A stretch of 64,000 bases of DNA from Chrysopilus asiliformis. Lineage: Eukaryota; Arthropoda; Insecta; Diptera; Rhagionidae. Below, piece after piece: positions 53,432-64,000 of this stretch (positions within the stretch are counted from its first letter, which is position 1; the number at the start of each line of letters is the position of its first letter). Below the pieces are notes generated by a model, which worked only from the letters and a program-made list of their open reading frames with translations, was not told where the DNA came from and searched no databases. Position numbers and translations under genes: made by a program. The DNA lies in contig OZ035963.1 in the NCBI GenBank assembly GCA_964034945.1, forward strand, positions 38,446,361 to 38,510,360. Direction: 5' to 3'.

Positions 53432-54685
53432 AGCTAGCATCAGACGAGCACACAAAACCTTAACACGTGTGATGACTGACGTAATTTTGACGTCACAAAA
53501 TTGTAACACCAGTTAACACCGTCTGATAACTTAAATTGTGACAGAATTTTTGTTTACACACCGTGTTATAACCTGTGTTACAACAATTTTTTTGACGTGT
53601 GTTAAACGAATTTTGCCTCCGTCTGATAACCCTGTGTAAAACGTGGTATGTGCGATGACATTTTTCGGTCTGTGTTAAGACTGTGGGAAAATGTCCCAAT
53701 GTGTAAACTGGCATGAATTCGTGCCATTTCACACGCACTGTGTTATAGCGAATATCTTAAAAACGGCGCATCTTATCAAAAAAGTGCAAGAACAAAAGTT
53801 GTTTAGGACATGATTCTACATTAAAGTTCCATACATGAAAAGCCAATTGGAACAAGTTTTAAAAAAATCCTATTGAAAAGTTTGACTTCAAAGTGGAATT
53901 TTGATACAACTGTTCGCTGTTCAATTAAACTTCAAACAATGCCATATCACCAAACGGGTTTTCAATTATAGCTTTTGTTATGTTTCTATCTGCGACTTCA
54001 CCAATTGTTAGCAAATTATCGAATTGACCGACCGACATCCGTAAGAAATTCCGATACAATTCGAGTTCTTCAGAGCGCAATTCCACCATCAATTTGGCAA
54101 AAAAAACCCTCCTTCTCGCGACGCGACACCCAATCCTTTGTCCAACAACTGCACTTTCGAGCCATTGACTCGTCGTCGTCGTCGTCGTCACTGCTTTTCA
54201 AAATATAGGCTGCCAAAACCTCCATATCCAACATCTCCTCATATTTCCTTTTTGACATTTTAATTTAATTTTATTTTTCTTCACAAATTTAAAATAGCGC
54301 ACAATTTTGACAAGCAATGACCGAGAAAAATACACGAAATGTCAGAGAGCTATCACACCGTCTGATAGCAAATCAGTGTGTCAGACGATTTCGACTGCTG
54401 TCAAACGTCTTTCATCATCACACGTTTTAAGGCTTTTCACTCCGTCTGATAACTACTCAATCTACGTCACACAGTGTGTAATTGTGTGACAAAATTTCGT
54501 GGGAAGACTAGCGACGTTAACACGTTTTGGGACAAAAATCCGATTGTGTGGAAAAAAAAATCACACCGTCTGATAGCAACACTTTTCAAGTGTAAGGACG
54601 TGTCGTGTCAGATGTGTTTTGAGTTTTTTTCGTGACGTCAGTCATCACACGTGTTAAGGTTTTGTGCGCTCGTCTGATGCTAGCT
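53432..54685. mobile_element. PIF/Harbinger element with transposase remnant, inside MITE copy 2
   Basis: Ends AGCTAGCATCAGACGAGC inverted, flanked by TAA (53429-53431 and 54686-54688). CACACCGTCTGATA(A/G)C motifs are scattered through the whole element. It carries a Harbinger transposase N-terminus and, at 53745-54000, an inverted piece of the GACA-associated repeat. Confidence 0.9.
53995..54258 (-). pseudogene. PIF/Harbinger transposase N-terminal fragment
   Basis: Starts MSKRKYEEMLDMEVLAAYIL, has an acidic DDDDDD run (a GTC/GTCGTC repeat on the + strand), then KDWVSRR. After a frameshift near 54110 it reads FFAKLMVELRSEELELYRNF and LRMSVGQFDNLL, the block preceding the nuclease domain of Harbinger transposases. 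It is cut at about 53995 by repeat sequence; the catalytic part is missing. Confidence 0.82.
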
Positions 54686-55439
54686 TAACTTTTAGTTCAC
54701 TTTTCCAACACACGCATAAAAAAGCGCGTTTTTCCTGAGATGAACTTCCATCTCATTTTAATTTGGAGGCTTTTATATTATTTGTCTCATGTCTTAAAGA
54801 CACCTAAGCGATAATGCCTTAATCATTTTTCACTGGGTGGTAGAAAACAACGTTCTCAGACCGTGGATTTTTCATCGCAGAGATTTTTGATTGACCAATC
54901 AGAGCTCGAGTTGACGGCGATAAAAAATCCCAGAGATAAATTTCATGAAATCTTGCAATTGCAAAATTTCATGGAATTTCCCGATTCAAGATGGCGTAAT
55001 CTAAATTCTCCCGACAAGTAGTTGCGAAAATAACTAATTTTTACAAACAATACGATACAAAAGACTTTGGAAAAGAATATTTAACATTAAGAGGTTTTTC
55101 TTTTCGCCTGATTTTCTTTGTTTCTAATATTCTGCAATAACTGTGACGAGTTGTTTTAACTTCAAAGGAATGCGAAGAAATGAAATTCCATGAAATATCT
55201 CTGCCCAGCTGTGAAAAAATCCCATTCCGGTGAGATATTTCACCGGATAAAATATCGTTAATGAAGACCTGGGGTCTGCCAATCACATGCATCTACATAT
55301 CTTACTTTTTTTTACCGGGCATATGCTTTTCTTAGGAAAAAGTAAGCAAAAGTAGTCTAGTATTGCCACTGGTAAAAAAACAAGAACCTTGCTCCTCAAA
55401 ATCGAGCGAGAATAGTCGATTTGTTCATACAGCTACCAA

Positions 55440-55930
55440 AAACATAACAAAAGCTATAATTGTCAATCTGGCAATTATTGAAAACCCGTATGGTGATTTA
55501 AGTGAATGGCGAACAGTTTTATCAAAATTCCACTATAAAGTCAAACTTTCCAAAAAGATTTTTTAAAATTTGTTCCAATCGGATTTTGATGTATGGGAGT
55601 TTTATGTAGAATAATATTCTGAATAACTTTTGTTCTTGGACTTTTTGAGATATTCACAGAAAACGTTTTCGTTCGTATGGGGGGTACCCCCCCCCCCTAA
55701 TGGTCCATTTTTGCCCATTAACGAACTTAGCCTCGCATTTTAGGAAAAACGGATCTGTGCAAAATTTCAAGTCTGTAGCTCAATCCGTGCGCCCGCAATC
55801 CGCGCCACAGACAGACGGACGGGCGAACATGCAAAATTTAATTATTTTTATACTCGTATGGTGAAACCAAAGGGTATACTAACTTTGCCTTACCGTTTGT
55901 AACGCCAAGATCCCGTCATCGCACACAAAA
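55440..55930 (+). repeat. GACA-associated dispersed repeat, copy B, with inverted tail
   Basis: Same order as copy A up to the ACAGACAGACGGACG run at 55808-55830. The last ~95 bp (about 55840-55930) match the tail of copy A in reverse complement: ATTTTTATACTCGTATGGTG ... GTTTGTAACGCCAAGATCCC. The tail is therefore inverted between the copies. Confidence 0.8.
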
Positions 55931-55937
55931 ATGAATT

Positions 55938-56350
55938 CCCGTTGCACACTTCAGCTAAGCTATGTGAGCGAGGCTAGTTATAGTTACATAGCTTAACATC
56001 GTTGCACACTTGAGCTAAACTACGCGGCGATATTTAAATAAAATGTATGCCATCACTTGTATGCAATTTTCACTTACACATTTATGTCCACAAAATACTA
56101 CACTTTTGCAAACACCGATTCTACACTGTATAACGCCGAAAGTGTGTATATGTGAGTGTCAGCGAAGTAGTTCGCGTAGTTGAAGTCTGAACTACGCGAG
56201 CGAGCTTAGTCCGTCTCGGCCATGATTAGGCGACGTAGTTTCATAGTTTCGCTGAAGTGTGGGGTCACCAATGTAAATGCTAAGGATTTTACTTTCAGCG
56301 AGAAACTTAGCTCACGTAGTTGAGTTCGCTTAGCTGAAGTGTGCGACGGG
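55938..56350. mobile_element. MITE with CCCGTTGCACACTTCAGC ends
   Basis: Inverted ends CCCGTTGCACACTTCAGCTA and CCCGTCGCACACTTCAGCTA, with AATT on both sides (55934-55937 and 56351-56354). Many GCTAAACTACG/CGTAGTT motifs inside. It interrupts the end of the LINE ORF to its right. Confidence 0.82.
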
Positions 56351-57310
56351 AATTACTGTACGAAAACGGGGAGGTTCGAGGAAGAAGTCGTGCGCACGTG
56401 TAGCTGCACGAGAGGGTCTAGGGAAAATATACCGTGGAGGAATAAGTTGGGAAATTTCGGTGGAACATTTCCCATGGAAATATCTATAGAATATGCTAAG
56501 TAGCCCAACAGAGCGACGATGCTCGAGAGACGGTAGTGAATCTGTCAATGACTTGTCTCCAATCAGTTGGATCGCACGTTTTTGAATTCGGTCCAGCAGT
56601 TGCAAGACAGTTTTTGGTGCTCCAGCCCAAATGTGCGAATTATACTCAAGTCTCGGTCGAATGTAGGTCTTGTATATGCTGAGCATGTCGATTGGAGCGA
56701 AATATTTTTTGCAGTGTCTCAGAAAGCCTAGAAACTGCAATGCTTCCTTTGCTATTTTAAAAATATGATCGCTTCATTGGAGCTTCTCATTTATTTCGAT
56801 GCCCAACATTCTGATGTTTTTAGAGTCATTAATGGACTCATTCATAAATTCGACCGTTTCGGGAGATTTTTCGCATTTCATCGACAACAGCATTGATTGG
56901 GTTTTAGATGCGTTTTAGTTAGAATAGTATTTAAATCGGAATTCAAAGATCTAATTTGCTCACTGCGTTTCGATCGAACTGCAATGGCATTCGATTCTGC
57001 AGGTGAACTGAAATGGTAGGAGGCGTCAAGGGAGCTGTCATCTGCGAAACAGTTTAGCGGATTGAGGGTGAGAGACGATAGATCATTGATAAATATTAAG
57101 AAAAGCGTAGGACCTAGAACTGAGCCTTGAGGGACACCAGAGTTAATTTCGAACAAATCAGACTTAAATCCATCCAATACAACCCGTATTGAACGATCAG
57201 AAAGTTAGCTCTCAATCTATTTGGAGATAGCAGGATTTAGACCGATAGTTCTTATCTTTGTCAGCAAAGCCTTATGCCAAACACGTCGAAAGCTTTCGAT
57301 ATGTCCAAAG
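56351..57310 (-). pseudogene. Jockey-like LINE ORF2 remnant (reverse transcriptase and C-terminus)
   Basis: Minus-strand blocks in order: LDISKAFD (about 57300), INSGVPQGSVLGPTLFLIFI (about 57150-57090), CFADDSSLDAS with the catalytic Asp pair (about 57050), and the post-RT region YIRPRLEYNSHIWAGAPKTV plus LLDRIQKRAIQLIGD (about 56660-56560). These are typical of Jockey-group LINEs. Frameshifts separate the blocks. The 3' end is replaced by the MITE at 55938-56350. Confidence 0.88.
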
Positions 57311-57901
57311 CTATTGTTTTTTATTCGCCAAAATTATGGACACACGGACACAAACAATAGTGCAGTGGAGCCTACGAGGATACAAAAGAGCTGGAAACGG
57401 TTAACGGTTGCTTAATACTACATCTTTATCTTATAACATCATGGTGTATACTAAATCTAATATACTCTTATATGATATATAGAGTATAAAAACGTTATCC
57501 TCTCAACATCTACCTTTCCGATTTTTTAAATTGCCATATTATTGTGATCACTGATAGGGGTGGATTTTTGCAGAACCACTCCTTACTGGGTATGGTTTTT
57601 ACAATTATTCTCCTACTTATTCCCGTCCTAACTTCCTGATCTAGAAGCTAAATAGAAACAATTGTCCAATATGCAAAAATCGAACTTTGTTGATAGAAAC
57701 TCGTAAAGACCAAAGTGCCTTGATCTTCTGGCACAACTTGAATCCTGGACATTAAGATTCTTTAGGATTTGTGTGGCTTCCCAACAAACATACTCGCAAA
57801 AGAATATTATACTTGAAAATTGAAAAATGGTCTCAAAAAGTACTCTCACAATATAATTTTTGTTAAGGGCATCAATTTATTTCTAATTCTGAGAATAGCT
57901 T
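57311..57901. other. Mixed stretch, possible LINE ORF2 start on + strand
   Basis: At 57329-57400 the + strand reads MDTRTQTIVQWSLRGYKRAG, which resembles the IVQWN-RGF start of a LINE endonuclease, but it stops at once. The rest has no recognised feature. Confidence 0.3.
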
Positions 57902-57904
57902 TAA

Positions 57905-58389
57905 TGGTTCAACCACAATTGGGGCGGCAAGCGGCAGCGGCGACGGCGGGCGGGATGACGCCGCCACACATACCGCCGAGCCAGCTACAATGATAGCGGC
58001 AGCGATACCAGGATAGCGGCATGCCTCTGTCAAAATTGAAACATCAAAACTTATTTAATTCGTCCGCTACTTCGCTCCATTTATTTTCCTTGATGTTATA
58101 TCCTTATATTGAGGATGGGCCAAATCGTAGAGCACTGGATTTCCTTTTACGAACTCGATTAATTTCATCAAAATGTCAAAAATCTGCATAGAATGTGGCG
58201 CCGAATGTGGTGGTTTTCATAAAACATTTTGGGCGGCGGCGGCAAGTTTGACTTTGTTTCAAACTCGGCGGCGACGGAAAAAGTGCGCTGCCGTTGCCGC
58301 TGTATTGTAGCAGCTCTCGTTGCGCTACATTAGTGCAAAATAAATGCCGCCCGCCGCTGCCGCTTGCCGCCTTCACTGTGGTTGAACCA
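57905..58389. mobile_element. GC-rich Harbinger-like MITE (485 bp)
   Basis: Inverted ends TGGTTCAACCACAATTGGGG and TGGTTCAACCACAGTGAAGG, flanked by TAA (57902-57904 and 58390-58392). Subterminal GGCGGCAAGCGGCAGCGGCG repeats make it sharply GC-rich against AT-rich surroundings. Confidence 0.88.
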
Positions 58390-58429
58390 TAAGTCCCGTC
58401 CGAAGATGGGTAAGCGCAATCTTATTTTT

Positions 58430-58870
58430 CGAAAAAATTGAGAAAGCTAAACAAGTAACTTTTTCATGTATAAATAATGTGTTTGGAAATTCATTAACTT
58501 GATCGTTAATAGTTATACTTTTGGAATTAACATTTCGATTTTTAGGCGAATAATTTATATCTGTATAGAGTATATATTCTGATAGGAAGTCATGGCCAAT
58601 TAGCCCATCGTAGGATAAGACGGAGTTGTTACTTAAGATTTGAAATGGATGTTCGACAATTAATTATTCTTTTTTGTCTGGATTTATTTTTAATTTTGCA
58701 AAGATTCCCTCTGTCGACGTGGATGAAATGAATAATGTATTTATATTACAGATTGTGTCCTTATAGTACGGCTTATTATGCGTTATGCATTGAGGTTTTA
58801 ATAAGCTAATTTTTGCCCCTTTGTCTATAAAATGTTTATGTGACGGGAAGCACATACATCAGTAGGTAAT
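58430..58870 (-). pseudogene. Ty3/gypsy-type protease remnant
   Basis: The minus strand reads FIDKGAKISLLKPQ (active site FIDTGA with Thr to Lys) followed, after a stop, by EHPFQILSNNSV and YDGLIGHDFLSEYI, the second conserved protease block. The Thr change would inactivate it. It lies downstream of the RT remnant at 59130-59540 in the same orientation, so it belongs to a different element copy. Confidence 0.7.
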
Positions 58871-59129
58871 GATATTGTTATTGCATGGTTTTGTATGTTG
58901 ATTGGATGAATTATTCTATTTCTATGATCGATATTTGATTTGGATTTGAATGGACTTGGGCTCTTATTTGTATTCGCGAGAGAGTGCCAAGCTCGATCTC
59001 TCGCTGATATGTGTTTCCCTGATTTAAAGTGTTATCTGGTTCGAATTAAGTGTTTTTAAATGGGTATTATTTGTTTGTGTGGAAAAATTAAAAATATTGT
59101 GTCATCCGTACTTAGTTTGATAAGGTCTA

Positions 59130-59994
59130 GATTTTGCTTTCGAATGTAGCTGGCGCGTTGCAGAGACTGAAGGGCATGACTCTAAATTGCCACAGACCGT
59201 TGCCAGCAGAGAATGCTGTCTTTTCTTTGACGGCGTTATGAATTCCTACCTGCCAGCATCCACTCTTGAGGTCGACTCGACCTAAATTACGAGTGTACTA
59301 AATTACTTTGATCCAGCCCAAGTATCTAGCGTATCGTCTATTCTTGGCAATGGGTGACTATCCTTATTTGTGACGTTGTTCAGTTGGCGATAGTCTACAC
59401 AAAATCTGGTGTTGCAATCCGTTTTCTGTACTAGAATTACAGGAGATGACCAAGGACTCTCTGATTCTTCAATTACATTTCTATCCTTCATGTCCTTGAT
59501 CAACTGATGAACTTCATTTTGTTTCGCCAACGGCAGTCGTCTAAATTTTGTCGAATTGGCCGGGCATCACCAGAATCTATACGGTGTTACACCAGATTTG
59601 TCCTACTCAAGTGTTCTTAAATTTTAGAAGAACCTTCTCGGCAACTTCTCCTTTATCACTGTCCAGAAGACTTGTATTCAACAAGTCTCGGTCAACTTTG
59701 ATCTCCGTCTTACTGTGTCGAATATTCGATTCGCCTCTTCTGGTCCGATTGTTAACCGGTGCCCAGTATTGAGTTCTGCTTCAGTTCGAATGCTTGTTTT
59801 GTCACATTCATGACACGTATTGGCACTGATTTATTATCTGCCAACTTCACCAAGAATCGAGCTACCAATATTTGGTCTTGTCTGTTGGACTCTATCAGAA
59901 GAATCTTCTGTTGCCCAATATCTTCTTCGAGTCGTCCCAATATCACTGCTTCCGAACACGCTGGAACGGAAGTACCCTCTGCTACGATTTGCAA
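59130..59994 (-). pseudogene. Ty3/gypsy element C pol remnant: pre-RT and RT
   Basis: 59752-59994 encodes a protease-RT linker (AVILGRLEEDIGQQKILLIE ... VARFLVKLADNKSVPIRVMN). 59303-59540 encodes RRLPLAKQNEVHQLIKDM, SESPWSSPVILVQKTD, RFCVDYRQLNNVT and PLPRIDDTLD. 59290-59130 continues with VDLKSGCWQVGIH, KTAFSAGNGLWQF and FSLCNAPATFE. Stops and shifts are present and the catalytic YxDD region is missing at the left. Confidence 0.85.
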
Positions 59995-60167
59995 TGGATA
60001 GCTCTATATCCCCTATTTTCATTGTTCCCGACTTGCAATCCAATATGATCTTGTGCCTTCTCAGAAAAATATATGATGTCTGCGACGAGGAACGGGTGTC
60101 GGAATTTGAATGTCTAAAATAGTTTCACTGTGAATTTCTGTAGTTTGACCAATGGCTGTTTTCAAAA

Positions 60168-61222
60168 TGTACACGAAAGAAATAATTTTGTATTATTTAC
60201 AAAATGGGTTTTGTTAAGCCTAACAAAAAAAAAATCGTAAATATTACTGAAGTTTTGTATATACTACGAAAAATTTAACCAATATTTTTTCGTATAGTTA
60301 CTAAAATTTGTTAATATTACGAAGTACATTTTGTCAAATCTGATTTTCATCATGGCGTCATTACGATACACAAGCTTTTCTATTAGTGGTCTCATTAGCC
60401 GCTGTCAGCATCCAATTCCCAGCTGTTAATGTTTGGATGCCTGCAGCAGGTAATTAGACTACTAGCAGAGCTGCGCCACACTTGTGCATGACGAAAAAAT
60501 TGCGACGATTTTGTTAGTCGATTCGCCAGTTCTAAAAACTCGATTTTAAAGCGATTCCAATAATTTTTCATAAAACTGATGCAAAAAATCAGTTTTTGGA
60601 AAGCATTTCTTAGTTTAGACATTAGTTGGAATGCTTTTTTGAAATATTTTTTATGCCAATTTTTTTCAGATTTCGATAATTTTTTCCCATTTTCGAAAAA
60701 TACTAAACGCGAATAGTATTTTTTCGAGGTAACACAACAACATTCGTCGAGAGAATTCATTCGTTTGAAGTTTTTGTAAGAAAAATAATTCAAAATAAAT
60801 TATTTTCATTTCGCATCATATTGGCCGTCATAAAACATTTCCTCCATACGAATATTCAATATAGAAACTATCAGAAACAAACAAGCATCTCTTAATTTTT
60901 GAAGTCATCACACTAAAACAATTTCCGCTCATTAGTTGCATATATTAAATTCTATGAACACATACTAAGCAAGAAACAGAAAGAGATTCCATATCAACTA
61001 GAGAGATTTGTTTTTGTAATATTTACAAAATATTTGTAATATTTACAAAATATTTGTAATATTAACAAAATTTTTGTGAAAACGAAATACAAAAATACCA
61101 AAACTTACCAAATTTGACATCGTACCGATAACAAAATATTTTGTCGGCCCATGGGGGACAAATGGTTTCGTTATACTAACAAACGTTTTCGTAATATTTA
61201 CATACTTTTTATTTTCTGTGTA
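60168..61222. mobile_element. Inverted-repeat DNA element inside element C
   Basis: TACACGAAAGAAATAATTTT at the left and TACACAGAAAATAAAAAGTA inverted at the right bound about 1.05 kb that separates the element C protease-RT linker from its zinc knuckle. AATATTTACAAAAT motifs recur at both ends and in tandem at 61018-61070. The 132-residue open frame at 60395-60793 has no recognised domain. Confidence 0.55.
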
Positions 61223-61339
61223 GCTGTTATTCGGTTTAACCCATTCGTTAACAGCTAGTTTCCGATTGAGTATTGATTTAGCGGCTTTGGTGTAACAGTA
61301 AAGCTTCTTCCATCCCATTGTACTTGTAATTGGCGCGTT

Positions 61340-62073
61340 CTAGTTTCCCGACTCATCCTCTGAGCCCGCACCGAATACCTCCTCCGCCTGACTCGACTGA
61401 AGTTACACATCGGGCTTCGAGAATCCCGGCGTTCTTTTGATGACCAGACTTTGGTTTCTTCTTGCAGTCCCTTTGCAGATGTCCTGGCTGGTTGCAATTC
61501 CAGCAAATCGTCCTATACGTGGAGCTCCATCTATTTTTGCCTGAACATTCCACCACTATTTCTCGGACCTTGTGGTAGCTTTTCTGGATGCAATGTAGGT
61601 CGGTGTCCTTGACTGCGCGTCAAGATCTACATCCTTGCATTGTTCTGGAATATATCTTGTATGCCAGTCTTTCGATGTCTGTTAAAAGAACTTGCAGATT
61701 TTCTCCTGGTCTCTGATGTCGGTTCTTTAATTCTATACGGTACACATCTTGCATGTGGGTGTCCCCGTATCTGTTTGCAATAGCGGTCGCCAATAAATCA
61801 TATTGGCTCTGGATGTCAAATGAAATAGTCTGCAAGAGTTCTGCTTTACTTTCGTCATCCAGGCCATTGTCTCTGGTAGTAGTTTCGAACTGATTTTTGA
61901 AAACGCTCCATGAGGTTTGGCTATCGAAGAATGACATTTTTAGCCTGATAGGTTTCTGTCACTATACCACGCATCCTGACAGCATTTACCTCCTTTTTCA
62001 ATTTTGCTGTTTCTTCATCCATCCGGTCATTAATTTTCTGGTCTACCATATTGATTCGTAGAATCTTTCCCAT
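61340..62073 (-). pseudogene. Element C gag remnant with zinc knuckle
   Basis: Starts MGKILRINMVDQKINDRMDE at 62073. It shifts frame near 61940 to MSFFDSQTSWSVFKNQFETT and continues with the capsid-like LLATAIANRYGDTHMQDVYR ... RPGENLQVLLTDIERLAYK. A further shift leads to a CCHC knuckle CWNCNQPGHLQRDC (about 61505-61464). This is a typical single-knuckle Ty3/gypsy Gag, broken by at least two frameshifts. Confidence 0.82.
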
Positions 62074-62770
62074 TTGGGTGATAGGCTCTAGCTAGGGAGT
62101 CGCCTGTTAAAACGTCTGTAAAAGCTCTAAACAACGATCTCTTAAATCTTAGTATAAATATTTAAAAAATTGAAAAGAAAGTGCAAGCTTTCGGAATTTT
62201 TCCGAAAACAGTAGTGTGCCGAGTAATAAAAAATCCAGTTTTTTTGTTACAATTTTCAAATTTTTATGGTGTATCTTATGGTGAAGGATATCTTCGGGTG
62301 AGGAAATATACCTGAGTCTCGAAGTTCATTGTATTAGTAGAATGAGCGCCATGTTTTCAAGATTGATTAAACGTTTTCTTAGGAACTAATGAACCGACCC
62401 GGTAGTCGCTCTATGCATATCTTTGGGAGATTTGTGTCTATAGTCGGAACTACAACGCAGTGAAATACATAATTTTGCAAAAGCTACAACCCGTAAACTG
62501 ACGAAAAATATCTTAAAAATCGAAATTTCATTTCTAAATGACCAGAATTTTAAAAGTTTTGCATATTTTTACTTAACTGTAGTTCCGGCTGTAACCACAA
62601 GCATATATTTATTGTCTTTTGGGTTTTTCTTGTTTCAGTTTACCTGGAGTGCCGTAAACATGTCAACCATACAACGCCATTTTTTTACCCCTATTTTGGA
62701 GCTCTACAGCGCGATTTTTTATCAATGTTAAATAATCACGAACAAAAAAAAATATATATGTTTGTCCCTT
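62074..62770. other. Upstream of element C gag, no LTR recognised
   Basis: AT-rich, no coding potential. No primer-binding site or LTR could be recognised, so the 5' end of element C is not placed. Confidence 0.4.
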
Positions 62771-63638
62771 CCCAGTGAAAAATAATTAAGGCATTATCGC
62801 TAAGGTGTCTTTAAGACATGAGACAAATAATATAAAAGCCTCCAAATTAAAATGAGATGGAAGTTCATCTCAGGAAAAACGCGCCTTTTTATGCGTGTGT
62901 TGGAAAAGTGAACTAAAAGTTATGTGTCAAAAGTTATTTTTTGTTGAAGTTTTGTGTTGGCTGGCAGGAGAATTTAAACGACTCTGTAAATATTTTTATA
63001 GAAAAAGTAATAGATTAAGGCTTAAAGGCCATTTTAATAAAGAAATTTTGACCATCTAAGCAATCAGCGCCATCACCGGGAAAAAAAACATCTACTATTA
63101 ATGTTGCCTTAGTAGTAAGGCCTTATATCGCACATGGTCCCGTAGACTGTAGTATCTCAAAAAAATGTGTTTTTGAGTAATTATTCCATTATGTAAAGGA
63201 AAATTGACTGAATCAAATGAAAAACAAATTTAAATGTAAACGTAGTCCTAAAATTTATTTATTTTTGGTTTTTTAAATTCCCATTTTTTAAAATTTAAAT
63301 TGATTTTGTGGAAAACAAACCTAACTCTATCTTTTATTATTGCAAAAAAAAAAAAAATGAAGCAAATGATCTGTAAATTATTATCAAAAGAGTAATAAAT
63401 TGAAATATTACTGTACAGACAACAGAAAAAAACAATTATTTATAAACAATTATTTTGAAATGAAAACTTTGAATGCGTTTTTCTTAAAATGGCCGATTTT
63501 AAGATACTACAGTCTACGGGACCATGTGCGATATACGCAGAAATGGCCTATACAAAAATAAGGCAACAATAAGGTAAAGATAATGCATTATGATAATGCC
63601 TTTATAATGCCTTAATAAGAAATTTTTTGTTCACTGGG
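62771..63638. mobile_element. CCCAGTG-family MITE, copy 3
   Basis: Starts CCCAGTGAAAAATAATTAAG and ends GTTCACTGGG. It matches copy 2 in reverse complement. It lacks the Harbinger insertion of copy 2 but has its own insertion at 63129-63530. Together the copies define the family consensus and two empty sites. Confidence 0.88.
63129..63530. mobile_element. 402-bp MITE inside CCCAGTG copy 3
   Basis: Inverted ends CGCACATGGTCCCGTAGACT, flanked by ATAT (63125-63128 and 63531-63534). TA as target with a longer end, TCGCACATGG, is equally possible. Copy 2 shows the empty site (TTATATACGC on the reverse strand). Interior AT-rich. Confidence 0.88.
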
Positions 63639-64000
63639 TTTTCTTGAAAAAAAACAGCAGTCATTGGGACTGCCGACAGAAGTGATAACCTTAAACTATG
63701 ACATAACAGAATTTTTTTGGATTTTGAAATTATTTGTAGTATCAAAAATTAATATTTCATAATTTGTAAATTAAATCATTAACATTAGTCTGGTTTTCAT
63801 ATCTATCGCCACTCCGAGCAACAATTACATATATACATTAGCTGTTTTTTTAATTCATATGGATCTGTTATCCGGATCATTAAATAAAAAAAATAAAAAA
63901 AAAATTAAAAAAAAAGCTTTTATTAAAAAGAATGCACTAAAAAGAAAAAAAATAATTTTCTGGATGCTGTGTATCACAAATATAAAAGCTTTTAAAAGAT
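63639..64000. other. AT-rich end of the window
   Basis: No gene seen. A-rich low-complexity run at 63885-63950. Confidence 0.5.

Larger units (their letters stand above)
53119..54837. mobile_element. CCCAGTG-family MITE, copy 2 (split by a Harbinger element)
   Basis: Starts CCCAGTGAACAAAAAATTTC and ends TTTTTCACTGGG. Without the inner insertion it is about 460 bp and matches copy 3 (62771-63638) end to end in the opposite orientation. Comparison with copy 3 proves the inner insertion at ...GACGCATAA/CTTTTAG.... Superfamily unassigned because no target duplication could be fixed. Confidence 0.85.
52987..55425. repeat. Outer inverted-repeat element enclosing the CCCAGTG MITE
   Basis: AAATCGACTATTTGCGCTCG at the left and its near complement at 55405-55425 face each other. 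Matching then continues through GGAGCAA(A/G)GTTCTTG and TTTACCAGTGGCAA to about 53090 and 55330. No clear target duplication. The right interior (54840-55330) contains CCGGTGAGATATTTCACCGG. Confidence 0.62.

Noticed and set aside
57329..57400. Short + strand frame like a LINE endonuclease start (IVQWSLRGY)
   Set aside because: Stops after about 20 residues; the motif is short enough to be chance.
60395..60793. 132-residue open frame on the minus strand
   Set aside because: No recognisable domain, lies inside an AT-rich inverted-repeat element; not called a gene.
63885..63950. A-rich run as a possible retroposon tail
   Set aside because: No body or target duplication could be recognised next to it.

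Overview
The window is eukaryotic, AT-rich and very rich in transposable elements. It looks like an insect genome, possibly a dipteran, though no single feature fixes the species. The insect signs are an irritans-subfamily mariner, errantivirus-like Ty3/gypsy elements with AGTTA...TAACT LTRs, Jockey-like LINE pieces, and many hAT, PIF/Harbinger, Tc1, pogo and piggyBac-type elements.

The only recognisable host gene is a four-exon ubiquitin-conjugating enzyme of the UBE2L3/Ubc10 type on the + strand (43303-50729). All introns have GT-AG ends and the spliced product is 154 residues, with the catalytic Cys at position 86. Intron 2 is 6.7 kb and full of transposons.

Layout. 1-3429: gag, the start of pol, and the LTR of one Ty3/gypsy element (element 1, minus strand), cut by the window edge. 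3430-5900: an env-like tail and polypurine tract lying outside that LTR, split by a hAT element that holds a 184-bp-arm hairpin. 5904-21303: a second, decayed Ty3/gypsy element (element A, minus). Its gag is split by a complete younger Ty3/gypsy element (element B, 11722-19320, identical 410-bp LTRs, 4-bp CGCG target duplication). Element B in turn carries an apparently intact mariner (12268-13560). 21400-22335: LINE reverse-transcriptase remnant. 24267-28663: a set of nested inverted-repeat elements, including a SINE that splits a transposon ORF. 28751-35242: mixed MITEs and hAT elements. 35348-42042: nested elements with a THAP-domain transposon gene, Harbinger transposase pieces and a fold-back Tc1. 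42048-50729: fold-back element and the Ubc10 gene. 51640-56350: GACA-rich repeats and nested MITEs. 56351-57310: second LINE. 57905-62073: GC-rich MITE and remnants of further Ty3/gypsy elements. 62771-63638: a MITE carrying another MITE.

The elements do not form a pathway. They form a stratigraphy in which empty sites can often be rebuilt from target-site duplications. At least ten insertions fit a 3-bp TTA/TAA duplication with inverted ends, the PIF/Harbinger signature. All family calls rest on motifs read by eye; no database search was possible.
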